64,000 nt of DNA from Botryosphaeria dothidea (Eukaryota; Ascomycota; Dothideomycetes; Botryosphaeriales; Botryosphaeriaceae): NCBI GenBank assembly GCA_011503125.2, contig WWBZ02000073.1, forward strand, positions 3,224,001 to 3,288,000, given 5' to 3'. Under the pieces are notes generated by a model. The model saw only the letters and a program-made list of their open reading frames with translations, was not told the DNA's origin and did no database searches. Below are positions 11,531-25,056 of the stretch, piece by piece; position 1 is the first letter of the stretch; each line of letters begins with the position of its first letter. A program made the translations under genes and the position numbers.

Positions 11531-11766
11531 AAAGAAGTAGAGCTAGTAGGCGAATATAGGGCTACTATAGTAGCCGCTACCGGTAAGAAGAAAAAATAGA
11601 ACTAGTAGAGATAAATAGGCCTAGATAGAAAGGAGAGGTTTTTACTAGGCGAAAAGGTTTTCCCCCTCGAGTAAAATAACTATAGATAGCTAGCCCCGTA
11701 TAGACCCGTAAGGGAGCTATATCGGGAAGAAATAAATTTATCTTATCTTATCTATAGTATAATCTT

Positions 11767-11951
11767 TATAGTAACCTAGTACTTTAAGTACTAGAATTAT
11801 AGCTATATCTCTATCTACTATAGAAGAGAGAATAGATACGGCTAATACGCTAAGATATATAATATCTACGAGTACTCTAAAGAGAAGACGTAATATATAA
11901 ACTATAACTAAGAGTATACGGCCTAGAGTAATTTCTATTTAACGTATAGAG
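11767..11951 (+). mobile_element. LINE-A copy A1, part 3 (ORF1 zinc-knuckle region)
   Basis: It resumes A1 after the A2 TSD and aligns with 7670-7860 of A2 and 46855-47035 of A6. It ends in TAGAG (11947-11951), the 5-bp TSD of Gypsy1, repeated at 17706-17710. Confidence 0.85.
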
Positions 11952-12323
11952 TGTTATAAACGTGGCTTGCTTAGACCCCTTACCTCTCGTTTACCTTCGT
12001 TGATTTAAAATCCAGATCTAGACTTACCTACTTATAAATTAGGAAGCTAGTATTTTAGTTCGTTCTTTATATATATAAAGCTCGCCCCTCTGCTTTGTAG
12101 TTAGTTCTTTAGTCTAGTAATAAGTATTCCTCGCGTATAACTTAGTACGCCTTAAATTGGACCTTGCTTGCCTCCCTCGTCCCTCGTCCCTCGTCCCTCG
12201 TCTTTCGCACCTCATACCCTCGCCCTTTGAACTACACCCTTATACTTCGGCATTGCTTTACCCCTACTACCTTTACCGGCTTCGTTATCTCGTCTCTCCG
12301 CCCTCCAAGGTCCGTTCATTACA
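11952..12323 (+). repeat. Gypsy1 5' LTR (372 bp)
   Basis: It starts TGTTATAAACG and ends TTCATTACA. A TATATATATAAAG element near 12072 is a likely TATA box. Four copies of CCCTCGT lie at 12174-12201. It matches 17334-17705 with only C/T and G/A differences that I could see. Confidence 0.93.
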
Positions 12324-12388
12324 TTTTGCTAGACTCTTATCTAGTAGGCCTAAAGCTCTCGTCCAAGCCCAAGACTATAGCCTTCGAA

Positions 12389-13530
12389 ATGGGAAACGAC
12401 CCGCCTCCCGACCCTTGGGAGACGCTTTTCCAAATCCTCGATTAAGTCCCTGTCCCTATTAATGCTCGTCCTACCTTCCCTAAAGATATCCCGGTTTCCC
12501 TACGCGTTACCCTTAGCCAGGCGTACGCTAGAGGAAGATAATCCTGCCTAAGATCCGATATCGATTTACTAGTTATCCCTAAGAATGCTACGAACGCCCA
12601 AGTTGCTTGCATCTTTCACTACTACGGTTTCGGCTAAGATAAAGCCTTCGCCCGACTCTAACTACTAGCCCCGAACCTCCCTGCCAACACTCCGGCTACT
12701 ACGTCTACAGTATCTTCTTTAGAAACTCCTACCCCTCGTCCCCGCATCCCTAAGGTATCGGATCTAGAACCCTTTAAAGGAGAACGCACTCGGTTCCAGA
12801 ACTTCGCCACGCAACTTTAACTTAAATTTGCCTCGGACCCATCTGCCTTTACAACGGATATAGCTAAGATTACCTACGCTAGTTTATATCTTCGCGATAC
12901 GGCTTACACCTAGTTTGCTCCTTACGTCTCTACTTCGAACGGCTCTATAGAATTCGATAACTATAAGTCCTTCTACTAAGCTCTTAAGGCCGTATTCGAC
13001 GATCCTAACGCTTACGCAACGGCCGAACGATCCCTCCTCGCACTTAAACAAGATAAGTCCTACTCGGCTTACTACTTACGGTTCCTCTCGCTTATTACGA
13101 CCCTCGGTTAGAAAGAAAACGTAGTTAAGATCTACTACTTCCGCCTTAGCCTTAAGAAGAATCTTAAGGACCTTCTTATTAGACGTTCTATGCTAATAGA
13201 ATTCGGAAAATTCGCTGAAACCTACATTGCGTTGGACAACCAACTCTATGCTCGAATAATTAAGAAAAAGATGCCCGTAACTCGTATCCCTACCTCGACT
13301 CCTCTCTTTACACTAACTACTCCCCAACCTTCGTCTCCTACGCTAACCTCGATTCCTTAAGGTGAACCTATAGAACTAGATACCACCGCTCGAAAGGCTT
13401 ACCGGAAAGCTAATAACCTCTGCGCCTACTATAGTAACCCTAACTATTAGGTTAAAGAGTGCCCTAAAGCTAAAGCTAAGGGGCTTAAACTTAATACGAC
13501 TTCGTATACACCTACGTTACTAACTACTCT
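12389..13530 (+). pseudogene. Gypsy1 gag, decayed
   Basis: It starts at an intact ATG (12389) reading MGNDPPPDPWETLFQILD before the first stop (TAA at 12443, probably an old CAA). Downstream blocks such as DLEPFKGERTRFQNFATQL (near 12759) are typical of the retrotransposon gag domain, and a zinc knuckle near 13418-13470 reads CAYYSNPNY.VKECPKAKAKG, where one Cys has become Tyr. Gag forms the virus-like particle and packages the RNA. The first pol motif is in a different frame, so the element used frameshifting or has an indel. The end is approximate. Confidence 0.75.
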
Positions 13531-13699
13531 AAATTAACCGATAACACCTCCTACAGCGTTAGTCCTCTACGTGTTAAAAAACGTAGAAGGCTAGGTAGCC
13601 CCCGGCACCTACCTAGCCCTTGTCCGATCTCTACTTCGAATTAGTTTTCTATTCTTACTTCCCTCGCGTCTTCAAATCTTAGAACACTCTCGTTTTTAT

Positions 13700-16600
13700 C
13701 TTTAGAACCCCGTACCCTATAGCCCCGTGCTATAGATCTTAGGAAACGTCCGCTCCTTATCCTTAAATTAGTAGTCAATAATAAAATCGAAACTTCGGCT
13801 ATGTTAGACTCTAGTGCCTCGTCCCTTTTTGTAGATGATGCCTTTATTATATCCTATTCGATCCCTACACGCTAAAAACCCTAAGCTAAATCCCTCGAAC
13901 TCGCGGACGGATCTATCGCCGGACGGATTACCCACGAGGCCGACCTTCAACTTAATATTAATTAGTATTAAGAACTCGTTACCTTCTAAGTAACTAAGCT
14001 CGGTTAATACTTAATTATCCTAGGAAAACCCTGGCTAGAACGACATGATCCACACGTCTTATGGTTAAAAAACACGATTACCTTCGCCTCCCCTTTTTAC
14101 CAAGCAAATTACTTACCTACTCGCTAACCCACAACTACGCTTTCCCCCTCGCCTCCTAATTCGCCTTCGATCTCTTGCGCTACTATATCCTACGCCGCCC
14201 TTACTCGTTACGTCTAACGAGATAAGACTAGGATATACGCCGTATTAATTAAGGAGATCTAAGAACACCTTAATAACCTTAAGAAAACGGAATAATAAAC
14301 CCCGGAATAAGAACTCGAAACCCTCCGCTTACGAATCCCCGCTCGATTCTACTATCTTCTTCCCTTCTTTACGAAGAAAGAGGCCGATAGGCTTCCCCTA
14401 CATCGATATATTAATTATGAGATTTTATTAGAAGAGGGCAAGAAACCCCCATTCGGTCCTCTCTACTTAATGTCCGATTTAGAGCTTAAGGCTCTACGTG
14501 AATACCTTAATAAAAACCTTAAGAAAGGTTTTATTCGGCCCTCATCCTTATCCTCTACGTCCCCTATTCTCTTTATTAAGAAGCTAGGTAGCGGCCTTCG
14601 TTTTTGCGTGGATTATCGCGAACTAAATGGTATTACGAAAAAGAACCGTTATCTACTCCCCTTAGTTAACGAGACTCTCCGTTAACTTTAGGGCTCTCGT
14701 ATTTTTACTCGACTCGACCTTCGCGGTGCTTATAACCTTATCCGGATTAAGGAAGGCTCCGAATACTTAACCGCCTTTAGGACTCGCTATAGCCTATACG
14801 AATACCTTATTATGCCCTTTAGCCTTACGAATGCGCCTACTACCTACTAATAATTCGTTAACGATACGCTACGTGAATATCTTAACCGCTAGTGCGTCGT
14901 CTATCTAGATAATATCCTTATCTACTCGGAAACTAAGGAGGAGTACTACGAATACGTCCGATTAGTCCTCGAAAAGCTTCGTGAAGCAGGCTTATACGTT
15001 AAAGACGAAAAATATAACTTCTATACGACTTCGACTACGTTCCTTGGCTTCGTTATCTCCCTAGACGGTATCTCTATAGACCTAGCTAAGGTAGCCGCCG
15101 TAAAAGACTAGGAGATTCCCCGCTTAGTTAAAGATCTTTAATCGTTCCTTGGCTTTACAAACTTTTACCGACGATTTATTAAAGGATACTCTCGAAAAGC
15201 TAGAGCCCTCTTTAGGCTCCTAGCTAAGAATATTCGTTTTACTTAGGGAAAAGAATAGGATAAGGCATTTACTTATCTTAAGGAAGCCTTCTGCTCTTAT
15301 CTAATCCTCCGATACTTTAACCCCTAACTCGAAACTATCCTTAAAACCGACTTATCCGACTTTATTATCTCCGCAATTTTGTCCTAATAGGTAACCTACG
15401 AGGATGGCAGAAGAATCCTATATCCTATCGCCTACTACTCTCGGAAAATAACCCCCGTAGAGTAGAACTATAGTATTAGAGATAAGGAACTCTTAGCTAT
15501 TGTGGAAGCCCTAAAGAAATACCGTTCCCTCGTTATTAATCTCTCCTCGCTACTCCTAGTTCTTATAGATTACTCGAATTTAACTAGCTTTGCCTCTAAG
15601 TAAATTCTAAACCGTCGGCAAGCACGCTAGGTAATTAAACTCTTAGAACTCGACTTTAAGATCGTCTACCGCCCAGGAACTAAGAATTAACGCGCGGATG
15701 CGTTAATAAGACGGTTAGGAGACCTCCCTGCTCGAGAGGGGCGCCTACCCCCTACTACGATCCTTACCTCTAAAAAATTCGAAATTTCGACCCTTATTTC
15801 TACTCGACATTTGATCGCTAGGCTAGAACCGTCTCTGGCTAGTAATATTCGCTTAGCACTCGATGAGGATACTCTTGGACAAGAGATTCTTACTTTACTC
15901 GATACCTACGCACTTCGACATCCTAAGGTAGATTTAGGCGCATATTCTAAGGATAACGATGGTCTATTACTAGTTAATAGACTTATCTATATTCCTAAAG
16001 ATCTAAGCCTCCGCCAAAGGATTATTAGCTCTCGATACTCGCATCCGGCTGCTGGACACCCAGGCCAAGCAGCAATATTTAAACTCGTTACTCGTGATTT
16101 CTAGTAGCCAGGTCTACGCCAGACAGTAGCTCGTTTTATACGAAACTATAAGACCTGCCAAAGAATTAAACCCGCTCGACATGCCCCCTATAGATATTTA
16201 AAACCCCTTAAAGTGCCATAACGCCGCTAGCAATCCGTTTCTCTTAATTTAATTACGGGACTTCTAACGTCCAACTCGTTCGATGCTATACTAGTAGTCG
16301 TAGATCGACTAACTAAAATGGCTCACTTTATCCCTTGCTAAACAACCCTCGATTCGATAGAGCTTGCTAAGCTTTATCGAGACTACGTTTTTCGACTATA
16401 TAGCTTACCCGACGACTTCGTATCTGACCGCGGCTCGATTTTTACCTCTAAATTTACTAGAACTCTTAGTAGATCCCTATCTATTAAGACTAACTTTAGT
16501 ACGGCTTTCCACCCGCAAACCGACGGCCAGACAGAGCGTATTAACGCTATTCTCGAACAATACCTACGTGCCTACGTTTCGTATTAACAAGACGATTGGA

Positions 16601-17300
16601 ACGACTTTCTCTCCCTTGCTAAATTCGCTTATAATAATACGATCTCGACCACGACTAAGGTTACACCTTTCTTCGCAAACTACGGCTTCCACCCTCGTTA
16701 TAAGATTCTATAAAAAGACTCGATCTTAGCCCCCCTCGAACCCCTACGCCTCTTCTAAGAGAACCTCGAAAACCTCGAAAACTACCTTCGCTAAGAAATT
16801 CGATTCGTATAAGACGCCTACGCAGAACAGGCCAATAAAGACCGTATTTCGCCACCCGTCTTTAAGCCTGGTGACCTTGTTTGGCTCCTAAGAAGGTATA
16901 TCTCGACAACAAGGCCTTCGGATAAACTTGACTTTAAACGCCTTAGCCCCTTTCCTATCCTAGAGAAGATCTCGACCCATACCTATCGCCTAGAACTACT
17001 AAGAACGATGAAAGTCTACCCTATATTCTACGTCTCTTTACTCGAACCCGTAGCCTCTAACCCCTTGCCTAATTAAGTCTAACCTCCGCCCCCGCCCGTT
17101 ATCGTTAACGGCGAAGAAGAGTATAGGGTAGAAGAGATTCTAGACGTTAAAGCAACCCGGAGATAACTAAAATACCTCGTAAAATAGACTGGTTACTCGA
17201 CACCAACCTAGGAACCTTACGACCTTGTTAAAGACCTTAAGGCCCTTAATACGTTCTATAAACGTTATCCTTCGAAACCTCGATCCTTAAGCTAAAGGCT
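13700..17300 (+). pseudogene. Gypsy1 pol: protease-RT-RNase H-integrase-chromodomain, decayed
   Basis: Seen in order: the aspartic protease motif at 13807-13818, now D-S-S-A (Gly to Ser); reverse transcriptase with [20 protein letters not shown] (about 14600) and the catalytic box at 14902-14913, now Y-L-D-N; RNase H with KTDLSDFIISAIL (about 15345); integrase zinc-binding HPAAGHPGQAAIFKL (about 16040) and core (DRGSIFTSKF near 16430, HPQTDGQTERINAI near 16510); and a chromodomain near 17110-17270 (EEYRVEEILD...LKYLVK.TGY). Stops are scattered but several hundred bases at a time remain open, for example 14470-14682 and 15811-16101. Confidence 0.9.
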
Positions 17301-17333
17301 CGTAGGAACTCACCCCTAGGGAGGAGAGCCTAC

Positions 17334-17705
17334 TATTATAAACGTAGCTTACTTAGACCCCTTACCTCTCGTTTACCTTCGTTAATTTAAAATCTAGATC
17401 TAGACTTACCTGCTTATAAATTAGGAAGCTAGTATTTTAGTTCGTTCTTTATATATATAAAGCTCGCCCCTCTGCTTTGTAGTTAGTTCTTTAGTCTAGT
17501 AATAAGTATTCCTCGCGTATAACTTAGTACGCCTTAAATTAGACCTTGCTTGCCTCCCTCGTCCCTCGTCCCTCGTCCCTCGTCTTTCGCACCTTATACC
17601 CTCGCCCTTTAAACTACACCCTTATACTTCGGCATTGCTTTACCTCTACTACCTTTACCGGCTTCGTTATCTCGTCTCTCCGCCCTCTAAGGTCCGTTTA
17701 TTATA
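17334..17705 (+). repeat. Gypsy1 3' LTR (372 bp)
   Basis: The same length as the 5' LTR, but it begins TATTATAAACG and ends TTTATTATA: the terminal TG and CA have both become TA through C-to-T/G-to-A change. The CCCTCGT tandem repeat is kept at 17556-17583. TSD TAGAG follows at 17706-17710. Confidence 0.93.
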
Positions 17706-17710
17706 TAGAG

Positions 17711-18307
17711 CCCGTTAGACTAAGGCTACTAAGGCCCGTCTAGCGGTACTAGAGAGATATAGAGAAGATATCTCTACGGCTAAGATATAGCTCTAAACTA
17801 ACTAGTTAACGGTTAGGCTAAGAAAGAGGCCTAGAGAAGAGAAGCCGATTAAGAGAGGGCTAGGTAGGCTAAGAAATCTAAGCCGCCTCCCGCCTCCTAA
17901 CTAGATATAGTTTACCGGACTTAATAGCTTCTAGTATATCTTAGAAAAAGAGCCTACGAGAACTTCCGTCTTCTCGTAGCCTATACTAATAACCTCCTCG
18001 TAGTCTAACTTAGAAATAAAAGAAAGTTAATATTAGATATAGGCTCTCTCTCTATTATATAGTATAACGTCTATAAGAGTAAGAATAGAGTAATACTTTC
18101 GTTTTTTAAGAAGGTTAATCTAAGAATCTACTATATCTTAGCTATCTAGAAACTCTAAAGAAACCCGAGAATTAAGATAATAGTAAAATACTCTATCTAC
18201 TATATAGTTTTTCCTTAGAAGAAAGTAGTAAAAACCTACTTCTTTATAAGTAAGGCTATTACCCCCGACTCCTAGTAAGTAATAGCCTACTTACTAGATC
18301 TTATTAT
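17711..18307 (+). mobile_element. LINE-A copy A1, part 4 (end of ORF1, start of ORF2 endonuclease)
   Basis: It resumes A1 after Gypsy1 and aligns with 7862-8460 of A2. It ends with CTAGATCTTATTAT (18294-18307), a 14-bp target sequence found three times: here, at 23454-23467 and at 42266-42279. Confidence 0.85.
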
Positions 18308-21300
18308 AGATAGATAGATAAATTTATTTCTTCCCGATATAGCTCTTTTACGGATCTATACGGGGCTAGCTATTTATTATTATTTTATACGAGAGAGAAA
18401 ATCTTTTCGCCTAGTAAAACCCCTCCTCTCTCTCTAGATATACTATTCTATACTAGTTCTATTTTTTCTTCTTACTAGTAGCGGCTACTATAGTAGTCCT
18501 ATATTTACCTACTAGATTTATTTCTTTAGTTCTTATTCTCGTAGTTATTCGGGTTCTAGTAGTTCTAGTAGTTCTAGTAGTTCTTCTAGTTTCTCTTTTT
18601 AGTTACTCTCTTAGATTAGTTCTCTTACTAAACTAAATTACTTAAGTAGCCCTAGGCGTAAGAACTAGTCTATCGCTACTTTAATTTTCTTCTTCGTTAA
18701 AAGAAGAAAATAGTAGTTCGTAGTTCCTATCTTTTAGAGTATCTATACTCTACTCTATTAGAAGTCGGGGTAGAAGAGAAGAATATACTTTAGAGTTTAT
18801 CTATACTAGCCGTATAGATAGATAGGGCTAAGATACCTTAGTATCTTACGCCTAGAGAGAAAGTTCTCTAGTCTAATATACTCTATACGTAGTAGAGTAG
18901 CGAGTATACTCTATAGCTTAGATAGTTCGCTATAGATTTATCTAATTTTTAGGTTCTACTATATACTTTAGGCTACTAGCTTACCTTACTTTTCTTAGCT
19001 AGTAAACTTTATCTATCTCTTCTTCTACTTATTTCTATATACTATACGTAGTTTTATTCGCTTTAGAAGGCTTTAGTAGATAGAGAAGTAGTAGTAAAAG
19101 AGAGAGTTTATCTTTTTTCTAAGTAGGAATCTTTTAGCTAGACTAGCGGTATCTCTAGTACTTAGAGTAGCTTTAGCTATCTATTTAATACTTTAGTAAG
19201 TTTTCTCTACTACTACTATAGCTAGACTATCTCTAGCTCTAATAGTTTAGGCTAGTACTAGTTTCTCTAGATATAATAAGAGTAGGAAAATCCCCGTCTT
19301 ATACTCTAAGGTTTATATACTAGTTAACTTATACGCTTCTAAAATAGTACGTAGATACTAGTTTTAGATCTTCTATAGTAGCTAGATAGCTATTTTCCTC
19401 TATTCTAGAGTTCCCTCCGGGATATACTATACTCTATAGCTATAAGTAAGAGCTAGCCTTATTACGGCCGTATAGATATAGCGGGCTTTAGTAAATAAGG
19501 CTCCCTAGGTAGATACTACGAGTCGGGAGAGAGATATATACTATTTAATTACCTTACCTCCTATTTTTCTAATATAGGGTTCCTATCTAAGCTTATTATC
19601 TACGTAGATTTCTAGAATCTTTATTATAGACTCTAGGTATCTAGTAAATCTAGAAATATAGATATCTACTACTATATTAAATCTCCTCGGCTTTCTTATA
19701 AAGTAGATAAGATAGTACTTATCTAGCGAGAACGCTAACCCGTAGATAGTTATTTAGTACTCGTAAACTTAGTATACTTCCTTTAGTATTCTATAGTTTT
19801 ATTCTATAGATCTACTAAAGGCTAGAATATTAGTATCGTCGACGAATCTAAGAGAGAAGATATTATCTCTACGTAGCTATATAAGTAGATTAGAGGTAAA
19901 GAATAGGTAGAGGATTAGAGATAGGAAGAATCTCTAGAAAATTCTAGTTAAGATCTAGATTAGCGGGCTAGTAAAGTTTCTAAAAGATAGCTAAGTAGTC
20001 TAGTCCTATAGAAAGAAGTACGTAAATCTTTCTATCTATTCGGGGAGCCTCGCTATTCTTATATTATAGAGAAGTCTCTTATAGAATATATAATCGTATA
20101 CTTCTAAGATATCTAGGCTAAGAACTAAGACTACTAGCCTAGGATCTTACGCCTAAATAGTATAGATCTATTCCGTAAGTAGGTCGAGAGCTACTACTAC
20201 TAATCTATTTCTTCTAGCTTCTATCTATATATTAAGAAGTAATTTATAGGCTTTAGTTACCTAGAAGATCCGATTTACTATAATCCTCTTAAGTAGCTTC
20301 TCTAGCGTATTAAGTAAAGTAATTAGTCTAAATAACTTAGCTTTAGTATAGTTATCCCTCTATAGTTTTCTTAGAACTATAATAATAGAGCTTTTAAACT
20401 ATCTAGAGTAGTATCTAAGTACGAGGTATTTCTAGAAGAGTCTAGTAAGTAGTCCGCTTAGTATCTAAGCGTACTACTTTAAAAACCTATTAATAATCTT
20501 ATCTAGGCCTAGTATCTTATCTAGAAGAAGCTTCTTAATAGTATAGAGAACCTACTCTTTAGTAACGTCTTAGAAGATCTCTACTAGCTCTAGATATATA
20601 TATCTATCTAGATCTAAGAGGTCGGTAGCCCTAGAAGAAGAGAAGAACTAGTTAATAAGAATTTCTATCTTAGCTAAATTATCGTAGTATAGTTATCTAT
20701 CTACTTCTTAGAGGGGTAGAAACTAAAGTAGAACTAGTAGTTCTTATACTTTTATTTTTATCTACTTTAAGAGCTTTTAGAGTATAGATAGATCTAAGGT
20801 AATCTTAGCTACTATTCTACGCTATACTTTTATTCTATCTCTTCTAATCTACCTCTTCTTACTATTAGTAATAGTTTAGTAAACTATCTAGTTCTCCTTC
20901 CTTTCTATAGCTATCTACTTTCTTTTAGCTACTCTAGCCTAGTATACTAGATCCGAATACTTTTTTATCTATTATATAGAGGCCTAGAGTAAGAATCTCG
21001 CTATTAAAATAGTCTTCTAGATTATTCTTTAGATAGCCTTCTAGAGTAGTATAGTAAAGTAATCTAGATCTACTTTAGTATTAAGAGAGGCTACTTTAAG
21101 ATATTTAAGCTTTAATTAGAGTATATTATTAGTTCTCTTCTAGTCTACTTTCTTCTACTAGGGCTTTAGAGAACGTAGTTTCGCGGAAGTAAGAGAAAAA
21201 TTAAGTATAGTAAGAATAGATAGGTAGTTAGAGGATAATTTAAGCTTCTAACTAGCTCCGTAACTAAGAATTCTCTTCTCTAGCTACTATATAGTAAAGA

Positions 21301-23453
21301 TAAAGTCTAGAGTACTCTCGCTACTACCCTCTCTTCTTATAATAGTATCTCTTAGAAGAACTAGATTAAGATTAGCTATAGTAGCTATTTCGATAAGGTT
21401 ATCTATAAGAATATAGTATCTTAAAGCGGTTATACTCTTCTAGATAGGATAGTAAAGGTTAAAGTCTTCTAGAAGAATATACTCCCCTAGTTTTCTAAGA
21501 GCTTTTAGAAGAAGAGATAGAGTTTCTAGAGCCGTACTAGTATAGAAGGCTAGTAGAGAATTATAGTAGTTATAGATATAGATTATACGTATCTTAGTAG
21601 TAATAGATAGTATAATAAGATCTAGTAAGTAGGCTATTACTTACTAGAAGTCGGGGGTAATAGCCTTACTTATAAAGAAGTAGATTCTTACTACTTTCTT
21701 CTAAGAGAAAACTATATAGTAAGTAGAATATCTTACTATTATCTTAACTCTTAGATTCCTCTAGAATTTCTAGATAGCTAGGATATAGTAGATTCTTAGA
21801 TTAACCTCCTTAAAGAACGGAAGTATTACTCTATTCTTACTCTTATAGACGTTATACTATATAATAGAGAGAGAGCCTATATTTAATATTAACTTTCTTC
21901 TATTTCTAAGTTAGACTACGAGGGGGTTATTAGTATAGACTACGAGAAGGCGGAAGTTCTCGTAGACTTTTCTTCCGAGATATACTAAGAGCTATTAAGT
22001 CCGGTAAACCGTATCTAGTTAAGAAGCGGGGGGCGGCTTAGATTTCTTAGCCTATCTAGCTCTCTCTTAGTTAGCTTCTCTTCTCTAGACCTCTTCTTTA
22101 GCCTAATCGTTAACTAGTTAGTTTAGGGCTATATCTTAGCCGTAGAGATACCTTCTCTATATCTCTCTAGTACCGCTAGACGAGTCTTAGTAGTCTTAGC
22201 CTAACGGGCTCTACGCGTTAGATAAAAGTTACTCTAGGCCGTATACTCTTAGTTATAGTTTATATATTACGTCTTCTCTTTAGAGTACTCGTAGATATTA
22301 TATACCTCGGCGTACTAGTCGTATCTATTCTTTTTTCTATAGTAGATAGAGATATAGCTATAATTCTAGTACTTAAAGTACTAAATTACTATAAAGATTA
22401 TATTATAGTACTCTACTATATAGAGAGTATAGTTACTAATAAGTTTTTTAGTAATAATCTAGTTAGCTATCTTAGAGTCTATAGTACTAAGAATAATAGC
22501 TAAGTACGTTTTTCTCTCTAGAAGCTTTCTTTTTAGCTAGGCTAGCTTACTAATACGTAGTTCTAGATATAGAGATAGATTCTAATTCTAAAGAATTTAG
22601 GCGGCCTAGAGGTTCTTAGTATTAATATCTTTAAGAAGAACGTTATAGACTAGTACTAAGTAGAGCTACTAATTAGAACGGACTTCTCTATCTAGTTCTA
22701 TAGTCTATTTTTAATTCTAGAGAAGAGCTACTCTAGTCTAAGTATTAGATATAAAGAGCTTAACGTCTCTACTAGAAAGCTTCTTAGCCGCTAGTACTCT
22801 TTTATAAGCTAGGCTTTTCTCTATCTAGATCTTCTTAATAATAGCCTCGTTAGTAAGGTTAGTAACTTTCTATCTATTAGTCTTATTCGAAAAGTATAGA
22901 GTAAGCTTAGTAGTAGTTAGAGAAGTAGAAGGCTTTAGAGCTACTCGGGCTATAATATTAGTCTAGCTAGATACTATAGACGTAGAAGTAGTCTAAAGTT
23001 AGCTAACTATCTTCTAGATCTACTAAATCTTTTTAAGAATATTCTTAAGGCCTAGCTTTTTAATAGTCGCCTTTTAGTAGATAGTAATATAATTCTAGAA
23101 GATTATCTTAGTAATATCGAGAAAATTTTTTATCTAGCTAGAGAGGACTAAAGAGAGGCTAGCGAATACTTATAGAGCTTAGAGAAGAATATCTACTATT
23201 TTTAAGGCTCTTTTAACGTATTCTACGCTATACTAAGTATTTTATAGTTTATTAGAAGTACGCTATAGTTAGATAGAGGTAGTTACTAAAGAAAGCTATT
23301 CGCCTCTTTCTACGGCTTCTATATTAACTATAACGCGGCTATAGCTACTCTAAGTAGTATTTTAAGTCTTACTAGATCTAGAAGAGTTTCTAGAATTCTC
23401 TTCCGGCGCCGTAGCTTAGAGTCGATTTTTTAGCGTAGTTATATTTTTTTTTT
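18308..23453 (-). mobile_element. LINE-A copy A3, full length, minus strand
   Basis: A 5146-bp complete LINE, tail at the left (AGATAGATAGATAAATTTA) and ORF1 start region at the right, next to a T-run (23444-23453). It is flanked by two copies of CTAGATCTTATTAT. Within ORF2 the catalytic reverse transcriptase box at 19835-19846 still reads F-V-D-D, although stops elsewhere kill the frame. The right neighbour is immediately the tail of A4, with only the TSD between them. Confidence 0.92.
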
Positions 23454-23467
23454 CTAGATCTTATTAT

Positions 23468-24613
23468 AGATAGATAGATAAATTTATTTCTTCCCGATAT
23501 AGCTCTCTTACGGGTCTATACGGGGCTAGCTATTTATAGTTATTTTACTCGAGGAGAAAAACCTTATCGCCTAGTAAAAACCCCTTCTTTCTATCTAGAT
23601 CTATTTATTTCTACTAGTTCTATTTTTTCTTCTTACTAGTAGCGGCTACTATAGTAGCCCTATATTCGCCTACTAGTCCTATCTCTTTAGTTCTTATCCT
23701 CGTAGTTATCCGGATTCTAGTATTCTCGGTAGTTCTTCTAGTTTCTCTTTCTAGTTATTCTTCTAGATTAGTTTTCTAATAAAACTAAACTAACTAAGTA
23801 GCCCTAGACGTAGAAACTAGCCTATTACTACTTTAATTTCCTTCTTTATTAAGAGGAGAGAGTAGTAGTCCGTAGTCTCTACTCTTTAGAGTATCTATAC
23901 TCTATTCTATTAGAAGTAGGAATAGAAGAGGAGAATATACTTTAGGGTTTATCTATACTAGCCGTATAGATAGATAGAACTAGAGTATTCTAGTATCTTA
24001 CGCCTTAAGAGAAAGTTCTCTAATCTAATATACTCTATATATAGTAGAATAGCGAGTATACTCTATAGCTTAGATAGTTCGCTATAGATTTATCTAATTT
24101 TTAGGTTCTACTATATACTTTAGGCTACTAGCTTATCTTATCTTCTCTAGCTAGTAGACTTTATCTATCTCTTCTTCTACTTATTTCTATATACTATACG
24201 TAGCTTCGTTCGCTTCGAGAGACTCTAGTAGATAAAAGAATAGTAGTTAAAAAGTAAGTTTACTTTTTTTCTAAGTAGAGTTCTTCTAGTAGAGCTAGTA
24301 GCGCCTTTAGTACTTAGAGTAGCCCGAGCTATCTATTTAATACTCTAGTAAGTTTCCTCTACTACTATCGCGGCTAGGCTATTTCTAGCTCTAATAGTCT
24401 AGGCTAGTACTAGTTCGTCTAGATATAGTAAGAGTAGAGGAATTTCTATCTTATACTCTAAGGTTTATATACTAGTTAACTTATACGCCCCTAAGATAGT
24501 ACGTAGATACTAGTTTTAGATCTTCTTTAGTAGCTAGATAGTTATTTTTCTCTACCCTAGAATTTCCTCTAGAGTATACTATACTCTATAGCCGTAGATA
24601 AGAACTAGCCTTA
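23468..24613 (-). mobile_element. LINE-A copy A4, part 1 (3' end, C-terminal ORF2)
   Basis: The tail (AGATAGATAGATAAATTTA) and 3' half of a minus-strand LINE, aligning with the left end of A3 and of A8. It is cut at CCTTA (24609-24613) by Gypsy2 and resumes at 40900. Confidence 0.9.
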
Positions 24614-25038
24614 TATAACGAGCGGGCCTCTATCTCTAAGAATTTAAATACTAAAGAGGGTAGAAATCTATCGAAGAGTTTTCCTTAAGTAGGTATAAGA
24701 AGAGATACGTAAGAAACGAGTAGACGACTAAAGACTAAGTACTACGTATAAAGGCCTTATTACTAATAGAGTCTAAATTCTATTACGAAGTTCTATTATT
24801 AAAGTTAACTATAAAGGTTAAAGCTATCTAAGGAGTATAGTTTATATATACGTAGAAGATTATCTATAATCTATATACTTAGTTAATAGAGCGCGATTAG
24901 TTAGTCTTAGTAACTAAGCGGGTAGGTCTAACTAATCGCGAGAGTTACGTAACCTCGGATCTTTATAACTCCGACTTCTATTATTTCCTACGGGGCTAAT
25001 TCTTAACTTTCTTAATCTATAGAGGCTACGCCGTAATA
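24614..25038 (-). repeat. Gypsy2 3' LTR (left copy, 425 bp)
   Basis: On the plus strand it begins TATAACGAGCGGG (from TGTAACG) and ends GCCGTAATA. It lacks a 67-bp internal segment that the right LTR has. Confidence 0.9.
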
Positions 25039-25056
25039 CTATTCCTCCTTTTAAGG

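Larger units (their letters stand above)
6618..11751 (+). mobile_element. LINE-A copy A2, full length (5.13 kb), RIP-dead
   Basis: A complete LINE inserted in A1 ORF1 with the 15-bp TSD CTATAGTATAATCTT on both sides. It begins with an A-run and the ORF1 start region and ends in the 3' sequence ATCGGGAAGAAATAAATTTA followed by a short TCTTA-type repeat tail. It carries ORF1 (gag-like) and ORF2 (endonuclease-reverse transcriptase). It is the best reference copy for the family because it is uninterrupted. Neither ORF can be translated today. Confidence 0.92.
11952..17705 (+). mobile_element. Gypsy1: full-length Ty3/gypsy chromovirus, moderately RIP-mutated
   Basis: A 5754-bp LTR element with 372-bp LTRs, the 5-bp TSD TAGAG, and gag then pol in the order protease, reverse transcriptase, RNase H, integrase, chromodomain. 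The order and C-terminal chromodomain place it among chromoviruses, whose chromodomain typically steers integration to marked chromatin. A purine tract at 17318-17328 (AGGGAGGAGAG) precedes the 3' LTR. Many CpA/TpG sites survive, so it was mutated less than the LINE around it. The right LTR is more mutated than the left. Confidence 0.93.

Noticed and set aside
12174..12201. Four CCCTCGT repeats as a CRISPR-like or telomeric array
   Set aside because: Direct tandem without spacers, present equally in both Gypsy1 LTRs, so part of the LTR. The unit is not the fungal telomere repeat TTAGGG.
12157..12462. ORFs across the Gypsy1 LTR/gag border as a host gene
   Set aside because: They begin inside the LTR and only the part from the ATG at 12389 matches gag; a similar LTR ORF recurs at 17546 in the 3' LTR.
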